Source: Lysobacter sp. KIS68-7 (GTDB taxonomy: Bacteria; Pseudomonadota; Gammaproteobacteria; Xanthomonadales; Xanthomonadaceae). Taken from it: DNA of 64,000 bases. The stretch is from assembly GCF_021284745.1 (NCBI RefSeq), contig NZ_CP089925.1, forward strand, positions 248,001 to 312,000, read 5' to 3'. The notes under the pieces are model-generated. The model did not search any database. It was given only the letters and a program-made list of their open reading frames with translations, and was not told where the DNA came from. The translations under genes were made by a program, and so were the position numbers. Below are positions 45,586-53,814 of this stretch, one piece after another; position 1 is the first letter of the stretch; each line of letters starts with the position of its first letter.

Positions 45586-47181
45586 ATGAAGCGAGTGCTG
45601 CTGGCGGCTACCGTCGCCATGCTGGTCGGCGGGCTGCACGCCGAAGAACGTGTCGACCTGTCGATGACGGGTCGGATCCGCACCGAGGCCTTCCAACGCT
45701 CGCAGGTGATGCCGCTGCTGACGCACCTCACCGAGGACATCGGTCCGCGCCTCACCAATTCGCCGGCGATGGCGAAGGCCAATGCCTGGACGCGTTCGAA
45801 GTTCAACGAATGGGGCCTGGCGAACGTGCACGACGAAGCCATGAGCGAACCGTTCGGCCGTGGCTGGGAGTTCCGCTCGGCGAGCATGGAGATGCTGGGC
45901 CCGCGCGCGTTCCCGCTGCATGCGCTGCCGAAGGCGTGGACTCCGGGCACCAACGGCCCCGTGGAAGGCGAAGCGATCGCCGCCAAGCTCGAAAAGAAGG
46001 AAGACCTTGAGAAGTTCAAGGGCAAGCTGAAGGGCAAGATCGTCTTCCTCAGCGAAGCGCGCGCGTACAAGCCGGGCGAGAAGCCCGACTGGAACCGCGA
46101 GACCGACGACACGCTCCACGCGATGAAGGACTTCACCGTTCCCGCGGACCAGAAGCCGGAAGCGAAGAACGAAGCGCGCGAGCGCCGTCTGCAGCGCCTG
46201 GAATTCGCGCCGCTGCTCAACAAGTTCCTGGTCGATGAAGGCGCGGTCGGTTCGGTGAGCCAGAGCAGCTGGGACAACGGCGTGATCGTCGTGTCCGGTG
46301 GCGGCTCGCGCAAGGCGGGCGAATCCGTCGGCGTGCCCTCGATGGCGATGGCCGCCGAGCACTACAACGCCGTGATGCGCGCGCTCGACCGCAAGGAAAC
46401 GGTGCGTCTGCGCATGAACGTGGATGCGAACTTCACCAGCGACACCGACCAGCCGGCCTACAACACCATCGCCGAAATCCCGGGCACCGGTCCGCACCGC
46501 AACGAAGTGGTGATGATCGGCGCGCACATGGATTCCTGGCATGGCGGCACGGGCGCGGCGGACAACGGCGCGGGCGTGGCGGTGATGATGGAAGCGATGC
46601 GCATCCTGAAGGCCGTGGGCGCCAAGCCCGATCGCACGATCCGCGTCGCGTTGTGGACGGGCGAGGAACAGGGCCTGCTGGGTTCGGCCGATTACGTCTC
46701 GCGCCACTTCGGCCATTTCCCCGAGCCGACCGATCCGAAGGAAAAGGCGCTGCCGGCGTTCCTGCGCACCTCGCGCGGCCAGCTGCAGCCGACGGGCGAG
46801 TACAACAAGCTCGCCGCGTACTTCAACGTCGACAACGGCGGCGGCAAGATCCGCGGCGTGTACGCGCAGGAAAACATGGAAGCTGCGCCGATCTTCGAGC
46901 AGTGGCTGACGCCGTTCAACGACGTCGGCGCCACCGTCGTCACCCAGCGCAACACCGGCAGCACCGACCACATCTCCTTCGATGCGATCGGCCTGCCCGG
47001 CTTCCAGTTCGTGCAGGATGGCCTGGACTACTTCACCAACGTCCACCACACCGATCTGGACGTGCTCGACCACATCGTGCCGGAAGACCTGAAGCAGGCT
47101 TCGGCGATCGTGGCGTCGTTCGCGTACGACGCGGCGATGCGTCCGGAAAAGCTGCCGCGCAAGCCGGTCGCTGCGGAGTAA
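45586..47181 (+). CDS. M28 family zinc aminopeptidase, exported
   Basis: A 531-residue peptidase with a signal peptide (MKRVLLAATVAMLVGGLHAEE), a PA-type insertion and the M28 zinc core. The ligands and catalytic acid are His-Asp in GAHMDSW, Asp in ADNGAGVAVM, Glu-Glu in TGEEQGLLGS, Asp in NVDNGGG and His in VHHTDLD. It would release amino acids from peptides in the periplasm or outside. It ends in a bidirectional hairpin. Confidence 0.92.
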   Translation: MKRVLLAATVAMLVGGLHAEERVDLSMTGRIRTEAFQRSQVMPLLTHLTEDIGPRLTNSPAMAKANAWTRSKFNEWGLANVHDEAMSEPFGRGWEFRSASMEMLGPRAFPLHALPKAWTPGTNGPVEGEAIAAKLEKKEDLEKFKGKLKGKIVFLSEARAYKPGEKPDWNRETDDTLHAMKDFTVPADQKPEAKNEARERRLQRLEFAPLLNKFLVDEGAVGSVSQSSWDNGVIVVSGGGSRKAGESVGVPSMAMAAEHYNAVMRALDRKETVRLRMNVDANFTSDTDQPAYNTIAEIPGTGPHRNEVVMIGAHMDSWHGGTGAADNGAGVAVMMEAMRILKAVGAKPDRTIRVALWTGEEQGLLGSADYVSRHFGHFPEPTDPKEKALPAFLRTSRGQLQPTGEYNKLAAYFNVDNGGGKIRGVYAQENMEAAPIFEQWLTPFNDVGATVVTQRNTGSTDHISFDAIGLPGFQFVQDGLDYFTNVHHTDLDVLDHIVPEDLKQASAIVASFAYDAAMRPEKLPRKPVAAE

Positions 47182-47190
47182 TCCCGATAC

Positions 47191-47218
47191 GCGCAGCCGG
47201 TCAACCGACCGGCTGCGC
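47191..47218. terminator. Bidirectional hairpin terminator
   Basis: Arms GCGCAGCCGGTC and GACCGGCTGCGC around AACC form a perfect 12-bp stem, followed by TT on the plus side. It starts 9 nt after the M28 stop and overlaps the last codons and stop (47201-47203) of the convergent DUF1254 gene. One structure thus serves both. Confidence 0.7.
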
Positions 47219-48358
47219 TTCCGGGAATTTCCAGGTGCCGTCGAGGATCTGCGGCTTCGACCGGTACAGGCGCACCATGTAATTCCAGCCCGGCGCGATC
47301 GGCAGGCAGTTCGGGATCTTCCCGTCGCAGCCGCCGAACTGGATGTCGATCCCGCCGTCTGCGTTCTTCTTCGCCGTGATGTTGTTGAGCGTGTACGCGT
47401 TGTAGTCGTTCTTCTCGTAGTAGCCCTTCGCGTTGTAGACGCTGATCGACCAGAAGCCGTCGACGGGCACGTCCTTCACGCTGAGCTTGTAGATCGTCTT
47501 GCCGTCGTTCTTCTCCGGCGTGACGTTGAGGTACAGCGCGTCCTTTTCCGGATTGCCACCCCAGGCCGACGCCGACGCGACCAGGTGGCGCACGGGATCC
47601 ACCTTGCCGCGCGGGCCGAACGCGCCCTTGGTATCCGGCATCGATTCGGACAAGGTCAGCAGCGCGTCGCGGATCTTCTTCTGGCTGACCGGATCCCAAT
47701 TGGGGATCTCGAACGTGCCCGGCTTGTCCTGCTTGACGACGATCTTGTCCTGCAGCGCGTTGGCTTGCTTCACGTCCTCCGGATCATCGGGATTGACGAG
47801 CGTGCGGATTCCGGTGGCGACGTAGCGCGTGCCGATGTCCTTTCTCGTGAGCGTGTGCGTGCCCGCGCCGTAGTACACGTTCGGCACATGCTCGTCTTCG
47901 TCGATGATCTGCAGCGCCTGGAAGCGCTTGCCGGGGTCGGGCATTGTGATCGTGACCGGCCCGGCATCCAGGTCGAACACGCCGATCGAATACAGCGTGT
48001 CGCGATTGCCACGCACGACGAACTGCTGGTCGACGCCCATCAACTCGCGATGGTGCAGCAACTTGGAGAACGCATTGTCCTTCACCGCCGTGTTGGCGAA
48101 GTACGAGTCGGTCTCGGCGCGGGCGAAATTATCCACGGTGACCGGCATCAGCGGCCCCTTCTTCACCGCAGCGATGGCGGCGGTATCTTCGGTGGCGCCT
48201 TCGGCGACTGCGGTCGTGGCGGCCGTCACGGCAGCGGCGACCGACTTTGCGGCGGACTCGGCAGTCGCCGCGGCGTTGGCCGCCGTCTCCGGCGCCTTGT
48301 TGCAGCCGGCGATGGTGAGCAGTGCGGCGGCGAGCGGAAGCAAACGGTTCGTCTTCAT
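47201..48358 (-). CDS. DUF1254 domain lipoprotein, second copy
   Basis: A 385-residue lipoprotein with lipobox T-I-A-G-C and a long Ala/Thr linker. The DUF1254 segment (FVVRGNRDTLYSIGVFDLDAGP) and C-terminal DUF1214 segment (FWSISVYNAKGYYEKND) follow. It shares architecture with the 481-residue protein at 20.8-22.2 kb, but similarity by eye is modest. Function unknown. The ATG at 48358 begins a clear signal peptide. Confidence 0.82.
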   Translation of the reverse strand: MKTNRLLPLAAALLTIAGCNKAPETAANAAATAESAAKSVAAAVTAATTAVAEGATEDTAAIAAVKKGPLMPVTVDNFARAETDSYFANTAVKDNAFSKLLHHRELMGVDQQFVVRGNRDTLYSIGVFDLDAGPVTITMPDPGKRFQALQIIDEDEHVPNVYYGAGTHTLTRKDIGTRYVATGIRTLVNPDDPEDVKQANALQDKIVVKQDKPGTFEIPNWDPVSQKKIRDALLTLSESMPDTKGAFGPRGKVDPVRHLVASASAWGGNPEKDALYLNVTPEKNDGKTIYKLSVKDVPVDGFWSISVYNAKGYYEKNDYNAYTLNNITAKKNADGGIDIQFGGCDGKIPNCLPIAPGWNYMVRLYRSKPQILDGTWKFPEAQPVG

Positions 48359-48530
48359 GGCGATATGTCCAGACTGCGTATGGATGAGCCCGATTCGAGT
48401 CTCATGTTCGACGGCGGCACCGATGGGCGGCATCAGTGATTCGTGCACTTCCAGCCAGTAGAACTACGCAAGGCGCAGGCGACACCGTCTCGCACAATGG
48501 CGCGGACTTCGCTGCTGGGCGCCGCGTCGC

Positions 48531-49514
48531 ATGGAATCGGTACACGCGAACCCGTTCGTTTCGACAGGGACCTTGCCACCCGTCGATCTCGTCACCGAGC
48601 TGGTGCTCGAGGCGCATGCGCGTTTCGGCGAGGTGACGCTCGGACAGAATTCGCAGGTCTATCCCGCGCTCGCGCGCGTGCCGGCCGAACTGTTCGGAAT
48701 CTGCGTCGTGTCCGTCGACGGGCGTGTGTTCTCCGCCGGCGATGCGGAGCACACGTTCACCATCATGAGCGTGTCCAAGCCGTTCGTGTTCGCGCTGGTA
48801 TGCGACCTGATCGGCGCGACGGGCGCGCGTGAACGCTTGGGTGCCAACGCCACGGGCTACGCGTTCAACTCGTTGGCGGGCATCGAACGCACCGGCGATG
48901 GCCGCACCAATCCGATGGTCAATGCGGGCGCGATCGCGACAACCAGCCTGGCCCCGGGCGACACCGAAGCGGACAAGTGGCGCTTCCTGCACGAAGGCCT
49001 GTCGCGCTTTGCCGGACGCACGCTCTCCGTCAACGACGAAGTGTACGAATCGGCATCGAAGACGAATTTCCGCAATCGCAGCATCGCGTGGATGTTGGAA
49101 AGCATGGGCCGCCTGTATTGCGACCCCGCGCTGGCGACGGAGCTGTACACGCGACAGTGTGCGCTGGATGTCAGCGCGAAGGACCTTGCCGTGATGGGCG
49201 CGACGCTCGCCCACGGCGGCTTCAACCCGGTGACGCGCGAACAGGTCGTCAAACCCGAGGTCTGCCATCCCGCACTCGCCGTGATGGTCACCGCAGGCCT
49301 CTACGAAACCTCGGGCGACTGGCTCTACGAGATCGGCCTGCCGGGCAAGAGCGGCATCGGCGGCGGCATCGTCACCGTCTCGCCCGGCAAGGGCGGGCTG
49401 GGCACGTTCGCGCCGCCGCTGGATGAAGCAGGCAACAGCGTGCGCGGGCAACTGGCGGCGCAGTTCCTCTCGCAACGCCTCGGACTCGACTTGCTGGTGT
49501 CGTCGCCCGACTGA
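48531..49514 (+). CDS. glsA: Glutaminase (GlsA family)
   Basis: A 327-residue serine-dependent glutaminase that turns glutamine into glutamate and ammonia. The nucleophile Ser80 with Lys83 is in IMSVSKPF. Other motifs are NPMVNAGAIATTSL, SxxN-like NRSIAWML and the late SGDWLYEIGLPGKSGIGGGI. The ATG at 48531 gives the usual start. It is followed after 18 nt by an MFS gene, so the two may form an operon. Confidence 0.93.
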   Translation: MESVHANPFVSTGTLPPVDLVTELVLEAHARFGEVTLGQNSQVYPALARVPAELFGICVVSVDGRVFSAGDAEHTFTIMSVSKPFVFALVCDLIGATGARERLGANATGYAFNSLAGIERTGDGRTNPMVNAGAIATTSLAPGDTEADKWRFLHEGLSRFAGRTLSVNDEVYESASKTNFRNRSIAWMLESMGRLYCDPALATELYTRQCALDVSAKDLAVMGATLAHGGFNPVTREQVVKPEVCHPALAVMVTAGLYETSGDWLYEIGLPGKSGIGGGIVTVSPGKGGLGTFAPPLDEAGNSVRGQLAAQFLSQRLGLDLLVSSPD

Positions 49515-49532
49515 TCCAGCTGGAGCATCGCC

Positions 49533-51125
49533 ATGGCAGAAGCAAAAGCCTCGTGGATCCCGATGATCGCCATCGCCTTCGGGCAGGCCATCATGTCGTT
49601 CAACGTGGCGTCCTTGCCGGTCGCATTGGGCGGCATGGTCGAAAGCTTCGGCGTCGCGCCGACGGTGGTGGCCACCGGCATCGTCGCGTATTCGATGATC
49701 GTCGCGGGCTTCGTCATGTTGGGTGCGAAGCTCGTGCAGCGCTTCGGCGCGCTGCGTGTGTTCCGCTTCGCGGTGATCCTCTTCGGCGTGGGCCAGGTGC
49801 TCATGACGATCAGCCCCAACGCCACCGCGATGATCACCGCGCAAGCGATCTGCGGCGCGGCGGGCGCGGTCATCGTGCCCTCGCTCGTGGCGCTGATCGC
49901 GGAAAACTATTCGGGCACGCAGCAAGCGAAGGCGCTGGGGGCGTTGGGCTCTGCGCGCGCCGGTGCCGGCGTGCTCGCGTTCCTGATCGGCGGCGTGCTC
50001 GGCACCTACATCGGGTGGCGGCCCGTGTTCGGCATCCTCGTGGCCGTCTCCGCGTTGGTGCTCGTGCTGAGCCTCAAGCTCAGGCCGGACCACGGGCGCC
50101 CCGACGTGAAGATCGATTTCGTCGGCGTGCTGTTCGCGGCGACCGCAATCATCCTCATCAGCTTCGGCTTCAACAACCTCAATCGATGGGGCATGGCGCT
50201 CGCGCGCCCGGGCGCGCCCTTCGACATCGTCGGGCTGTCGCCGGCGCCGGTGATGATCGTCGTCGGCATCGTGCTGGGGCAGGCGTTCTTCTTGTGGACG
50301 CGCCGCCGCGAAGCCCAGGGTCGCACGCCGCTGCTCCCCTTGTCGGTGCTCGAATCCCCGCAGGAGCGCGCGGCCGTCTACGCCATGTTCTCCGTGGTCG
50401 CACTCGAAGCCGCGCTCAACTTCTCCGTGCCGCTGTACATCCAGATCGTGCAGGGCCGCTCCCCGCTGGCGACCGCCGTCGCGATGCTGCCGTTCAACCT
50501 CACCGTCTTCTTCGCCGCGATGTTCATCGTGCGCTTCTACGACCGCCTCACCCCCCGCCGGATCGGCCTGTTCGGCTTCGGGCTGTGCGCCACCGCGCTG
50601 TTGTGGCTGGCGTTCGTGGTGCACAACGACTGGAGTTCGGTGCCCGTGTTGTTCGGCCTGATCCTGTTCGGCATCGGCCAGGGTTCACTGGTGACGTTGC
50701 TCTTCAACGTGCTGGTCACGTCGTCACCCAAGGAACTTGCGGGCGACGTGGGCTCGTTGCGCGGTACCACCAACAACCTGGCTGCCGCGGTGGGGACGGC
50801 GGTGGCGGGTGCGTTGCTGGTGGGTTTGTTGAGTTCGGCGGTGGTGCGGCAGCTTGCGCAGAATCCGACGTTGCCGATCGAGGTCCAGTCGGAGGTCAAT
50901 CTCGACAACATCACGTTCGTCAGCAACGATCATCTGGAGGAGGTGATCGGGCGGACGAGTGCTTCGCCTGAGCAGAAGGCGGAGGCGTTGCGGATCAACA
51001 CGGAGTCGCGATTGCTCGCGCTGAAGATCGGGTTCTGCATCATGGCGGGGTTGGCGTTGCTCACGATGCTGCCTGCGTCGCGGTTGCCTGCGTATCGGCC
51101 GGGGGAGATTCCGGCGGACGACTGA
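49533..51125 (+). CDS. MFS transporter (DHA2-like, about 14 helices)
   Basis: A 530-residue major facilitator with an N-terminal helix pair MAIAFGQAIMSFNVASLPVALGG-like, motif A in LGAKLVQRFGALRVF, and ALGSARAGAGVLAFLIGG like motif C of drug/proton antiporters. The number of hydrophobic stretches fits the 14-helix class. Substrate unknown. Codon usage in the last 350 nt shifts to G/T-ending codons. The gene ends 15 nt before palindrome C. Confidence 0.85.
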   Translation: MAEAKASWIPMIAIAFGQAIMSFNVASLPVALGGMVESFGVAPTVVATGIVAYSMIVAGFVMLGAKLVQRFGALRVFRFAVILFGVGQVLMTISPNATAMITAQAICGAAGAVIVPSLVALIAENYSGTQQAKALGALGSARAGAGVLAFLIGGVLGTYIGWRPVFGILVAVSALVLVLSLKLRPDHGRPDVKIDFVGVLFAATAIILISFGFNNLNRWGMALARPGAPFDIVGLSPAPVMIVVGIVLGQAFFLWTRRREAQGRTPLLPLSVLESPQERAAVYAMFSVVALEAALNFSVPLYIQIVQGRSPLATAVAMLPFNLTVFFAAMFIVRFYDRLTPRRIGLFGFGLCATALLWLAFVVHNDWSSVPVLFGLILFGIGQGSLVTLLFNVLVTSSPKELAGDVGSLRGTTNNLAAAVGTAVAGALLVGLLSSAVVRQLAQNPTLPIEVQSEVNLDNITFVSNDHLEEVIGRTSASPEQKAEALRINTESRLLALKIGFCIMAGLALLTMLPASRLPAYRPGEIPADD

Positions 51126-51140
51126 GTTTGTTGCTGCACA

Positions 51141-51241
51141 AGACGGGCGTTCCGCCGCGAGCCGTCGTGTGCTCCTCGACGGGAGCTTGCTGTATGTGAG
51201 CGGCGAGGAGCACACGGCAGCTCGCGGCGGACCGCCCGTCT
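51141..51241. repeat. Palindrome C: 101-bp near-perfect hairpin element
   Basis: Arms 51141-51178 and 51204-51241 (38 nt) match in inverted orientation at 35 positions around a 25-nt loop. Arm and loop are shared with palindrome B at 18.3 kb; the loop differs at two positions, both C/T. The outer arm AGACGGGCG also flanks palindrome A. It separates the convergent MFS and amidohydrolase genes and could end both. Confidence 0.85.
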
Positions 51242-51249
51242 AGTGGAGA

Positions 51250-52677
51250 TCAAGGCTTAGCAGCAGCCAGTGTGTTCTTGAAAACCTGCCCGTTCTTCAT
51301 GATCACCAGGAACTTGTTCTGCGGATCCGCGACCAGCTTGATGTTCTCGATCGGATTACCGTCGACCAACAACAAGTCCGCCAACGCCCCCTCCTGCACA
51401 CGCCCCAACACCCCAGGATAAGGATTGCGCTTCCCCGAAAGCTGCAGCAGATCCGCATTCGTACTGGTCGCCATCGTCAACGTCTCCGCGGGCGTGTACC
51501 AACGCGTCAGGCTCGCCAGGATCGCACCCTGCTTCGTCGCGAGCGCCCGGGAGAACAACACGTCGGTGCCGAAGGCCACCTTGATGCCGAGCTTCTTCGC
51601 AAGCTTGTAGGCATTGTCATTGCCGGCAAAGACTTCCTGCGCCTTGTTCCACTCGTTAGAACCCTTCGGGAAGGCATCGGCCAGCTCATCCGGGAACGGC
51701 TGCATGCTCAACCAGACGCCCTTGTTCTTGACGAGCTGCGCGGTGGGCTCGTCCATCAGGCTGCCGTGCTCGATGCAGGTCACGCCAACGTCGATCGCCT
51801 GGCGCATCGCTTCGGACGTGTACGCATGCACCGTGACGTAAGTGCCCCAATTCTTTGCGGCTTCGACGGCCGCACGCAGTTCTTCCGGCGTGAACGTGAT
51901 CGCGTCGAGCGGGCTGTTCGGTGACGACACGCCGCCGCCGGCAGTGAGCTTGATCTGCGAGGCGCCTTGCGCGAGCTGTTCGCGCACGCGCATGCGGACT
52001 TCGTCCGGGCTGTCCGCGATCATCGCTTCGCCGCTGGCTTCCTGGTGCGACAGCGGGCCGCCGATCACCCGGGGAAATTGGTTGGCGCTGCGGAAGTCGC
52101 CATGGCCGCTGGTCACGGAGATCATCGCGCCCGAGGGATAGATGCGCGGCCCGGGGAGTTGGCCTTCGTCGACGGCGCGCTTGAGCGCGAAGGACGAGCC
52201 GCCCACGTCGCGCACGGTGGTGAATCCGCGCATCAGCGTCCGGGTCGATTCGGCCGCGGCGAGGATGTTGATGTAGCCGTTGTCCGCGGTCTCGACTTCC
52301 GCGAGCGGGGCAACCGCGAACATGGAATGCCAGTGCATGTCGATCAGGCCAGGCATGAGCGTGCGCCCTGCCCCGTCGATCACCGTGGTGCCCGCTTCCG
52401 GCGCGATGTCCGCGGTGGAGATGCGCTCGATGTGGTTGCCGCGCACGAGCACGTTGCTGGCGGCCGACAAGTCCGTGCCCGTGCCGCTGAAGATGCGGAC
52501 GTTCTTGAAGAGCGTCGTGGTCCCTGTCGCCGCTGGCGGCGGCGTATTGGGTTGGGCCTTCGCCGCCTGCAGCTCTGCAACACCTGCGGTCGAAGAGGTG
52601 CCTTCCTGCTCCTTTGGGGTGCAACCGAGCACCGCCATGGACACCAGGACCGCCATGAGGATTCGTCGGTTCGACAT
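51250..52677 (-). CDS. Amidohydrolase-family lipoprotein
   Basis: A 475-residue lipoprotein (lipobox A-V-L-G-C) with an imidazolonepropionase/prolidase-like amidohydrolase domain. Metal ligands are in PGLIDMHWHS (usual H-x-H), QIKLTAGGGV (Lys), TVHAYT, CIEHGS and the late FGTDVLF Asp. It likely cleaves a cyclic amide or dipeptide in the periplasm. The ATG at 52677 has AGGA seven bases upstream. Another ATG at 52683 is too close to that site. Confidence 0.88.
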   Translation of the reverse strand: MSNRRILMAVLVSMAVLGCTPKEQEGTSSTAGVAELQAAKAQPNTPPPAATGTTTLFKNVRIFSGTGTDLSAASNVLVRGNHIERISTADIAPEAGTTVIDGAGRTLMPGLIDMHWHSMFAVAPLAEVETADNGYINILAAAESTRTLMRGFTTVRDVGGSSFALKRAVDEGQLPGPRIYPSGAMISVTSGHGDFRSANQFPRVIGGPLSHQEASGEAMIADSPDEVRMRVREQLAQGASQIKLTAGGGVSSPNSPLDAITFTPEELRAAVEAAKNWGTYVTVHAYTSEAMRQAIDVGVTCIEHGSLMDEPTAQLVKNKGVWLSMQPFPDELADAFPKGSNEWNKAQEVFAGNDNAYKLAKKLGIKVAFGTDVLFSRALATKQGAILASLTRWYTPAETLTMATSTNADLLQLSGKRNPYPGVLGRVQEGALADLLLVDGNPIENIKLVADPQNKFLVIMKNGQVFKNTLAAAKP

Positions 52678-52794
52678 GCACATGTCCTGTCAGCGGCGGC
52701 AATCAGATCATTGAGTGGCACGGGCCGTTAACGAAAGGTGTTGCAGGAATGAGGATCACGGCGCGTTAACCGGCATGCGTATGCTCGCCACCAC

Positions 52795-53814
52795 ATGGAA
52801 CGCCACCGCGCCACGCCGTCGCTTGCACGCCGCGCACCGCTGCGGTGGATGACTCATCTGTTCCTCGCCGCCTGCGTCGTCTGGGCGTTCCTGGGGATCG
52901 GCTATGCGCCGCTGGGCATCGCACCGGTGCGGTGGATCGTCGCCACGATGTTCCTGCTGTTCGCAGGCTGGTCGCTGTGGAAGGAACGGTGGCGCTGGCC
53001 TGCATGGATCGCGCTCGCGCTCATCGCCTTCGTGTTCGGGAGCCGTTGGCTCATCCATCCCTCGCTGCATCGCGACTGGACGCCCGAGGTCGCCGTCATG
53101 CCGCACGTACGGATCGACGGCGACCGCGTGCACATCACGGGGTATCGCGACTTCCATTACCGCGGCACGGACGACTTCGACATCCACTACGAAGAGCGGG
53201 AACTGCGGTTGTCCGATCTGCAATCCATGGATTTCTTCGTGTCCTATTGGTGGCCGGGGCCGGTGGCGCACACCTTCGTCAGCTTCGACTTCGCCAATGC
53301 CGATCCGGTGGCGGTGTCGATCGAGACGCGCCCCGAAGTGGGCGAAGGCTTCGACCCGATCGCCTCGATGTTCCGGCGCTTCGAACTGATCTACGTGGTG
53401 GGCGACGAGCAGGACATCGTCGGCGTGCGCACGAACTACCGGCACGAAGATGTCTACCTGTATCGCACCAACACGTCGCCGGAGGCCGCGCGGCGCCTGT
53501 TCCAGGTGTACGCCGAGCGCATCAACGCGCTCGCGGTCCGCCCCGAGTTCTACCACCTGCTGAGCAACAGCTGCACGATCAACATCGTGCGCTACGCGAA
53601 CCGCGCTGGCCGCACGGGCCCGCTGGACTACCGCCATGTGTTGAACGGCTACAGCGATCGCTACCTGTATCGCAGGGGCTTCATCGATACATCCCTGCCC
53701 TTCGCCGATCTGCGCGCGATGTCCCGCATCAACGCCAAGGCCGAGGAGGCCGCGGATTCGCCCGAGTTCTCCCGCCGCATCCGCGAAGGACTGCCGGTGC
53801 CGGCAGCGCGCTAG
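52795..53814 (+). CDS. DUF4105 membrane protein
   Basis: A 339-residue protein with three N-terminal membrane helices (about 20-85) and a periplasmic DUF4105 domain. That domain includes FVSYWWPGPVAHTFVSFDF, IYVVGDEQDIVGVRTNYR and YHLLSNSCTINIVRYA, where a conserved Asn-Ser-Cys resembles a papain-like thiol-enzyme site. The biological role is unknown. It shares CTAG with the convergent hydrolase stop. Confidence 0.85.
   Translation: MERHRATPSLARRAPLRWMTHLFLAACVVWAFLGIGYAPLGIAPVRWIVATMFLLFAGWSLWKERWRWPAWIALALIAFVFGSRWLIHPSLHRDWTPEVAVMPHVRIDGDRVHITGYRDFHYRGTDDFDIHYEERELRLSDLQSMDFFVSYWWPGPVAHTFVSFDFANADPVAVSIETRPEVGEGFDPIASMFRRFELIYVVGDEQDIVGVRTNYRHEDVYLYRTNTSPEAARRLFQVYAERINALAVRPEFYHLLSNSCTINIVRYANRAGRTGPLDYRHVLNGYSDRYLYRRGFIDTSLPFADLRAMSRINAKAEEAADSPEFSRRIREGLPVPAAR

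Noticed and set aside
48402-50624. A 740-codon leftward open frame opposite glutaminase and the MFS gene
   Set aside because: The sense strand has complete glutaminase and transporter motifs; the antisense product is His/Arg/Glu-rich low complexity.
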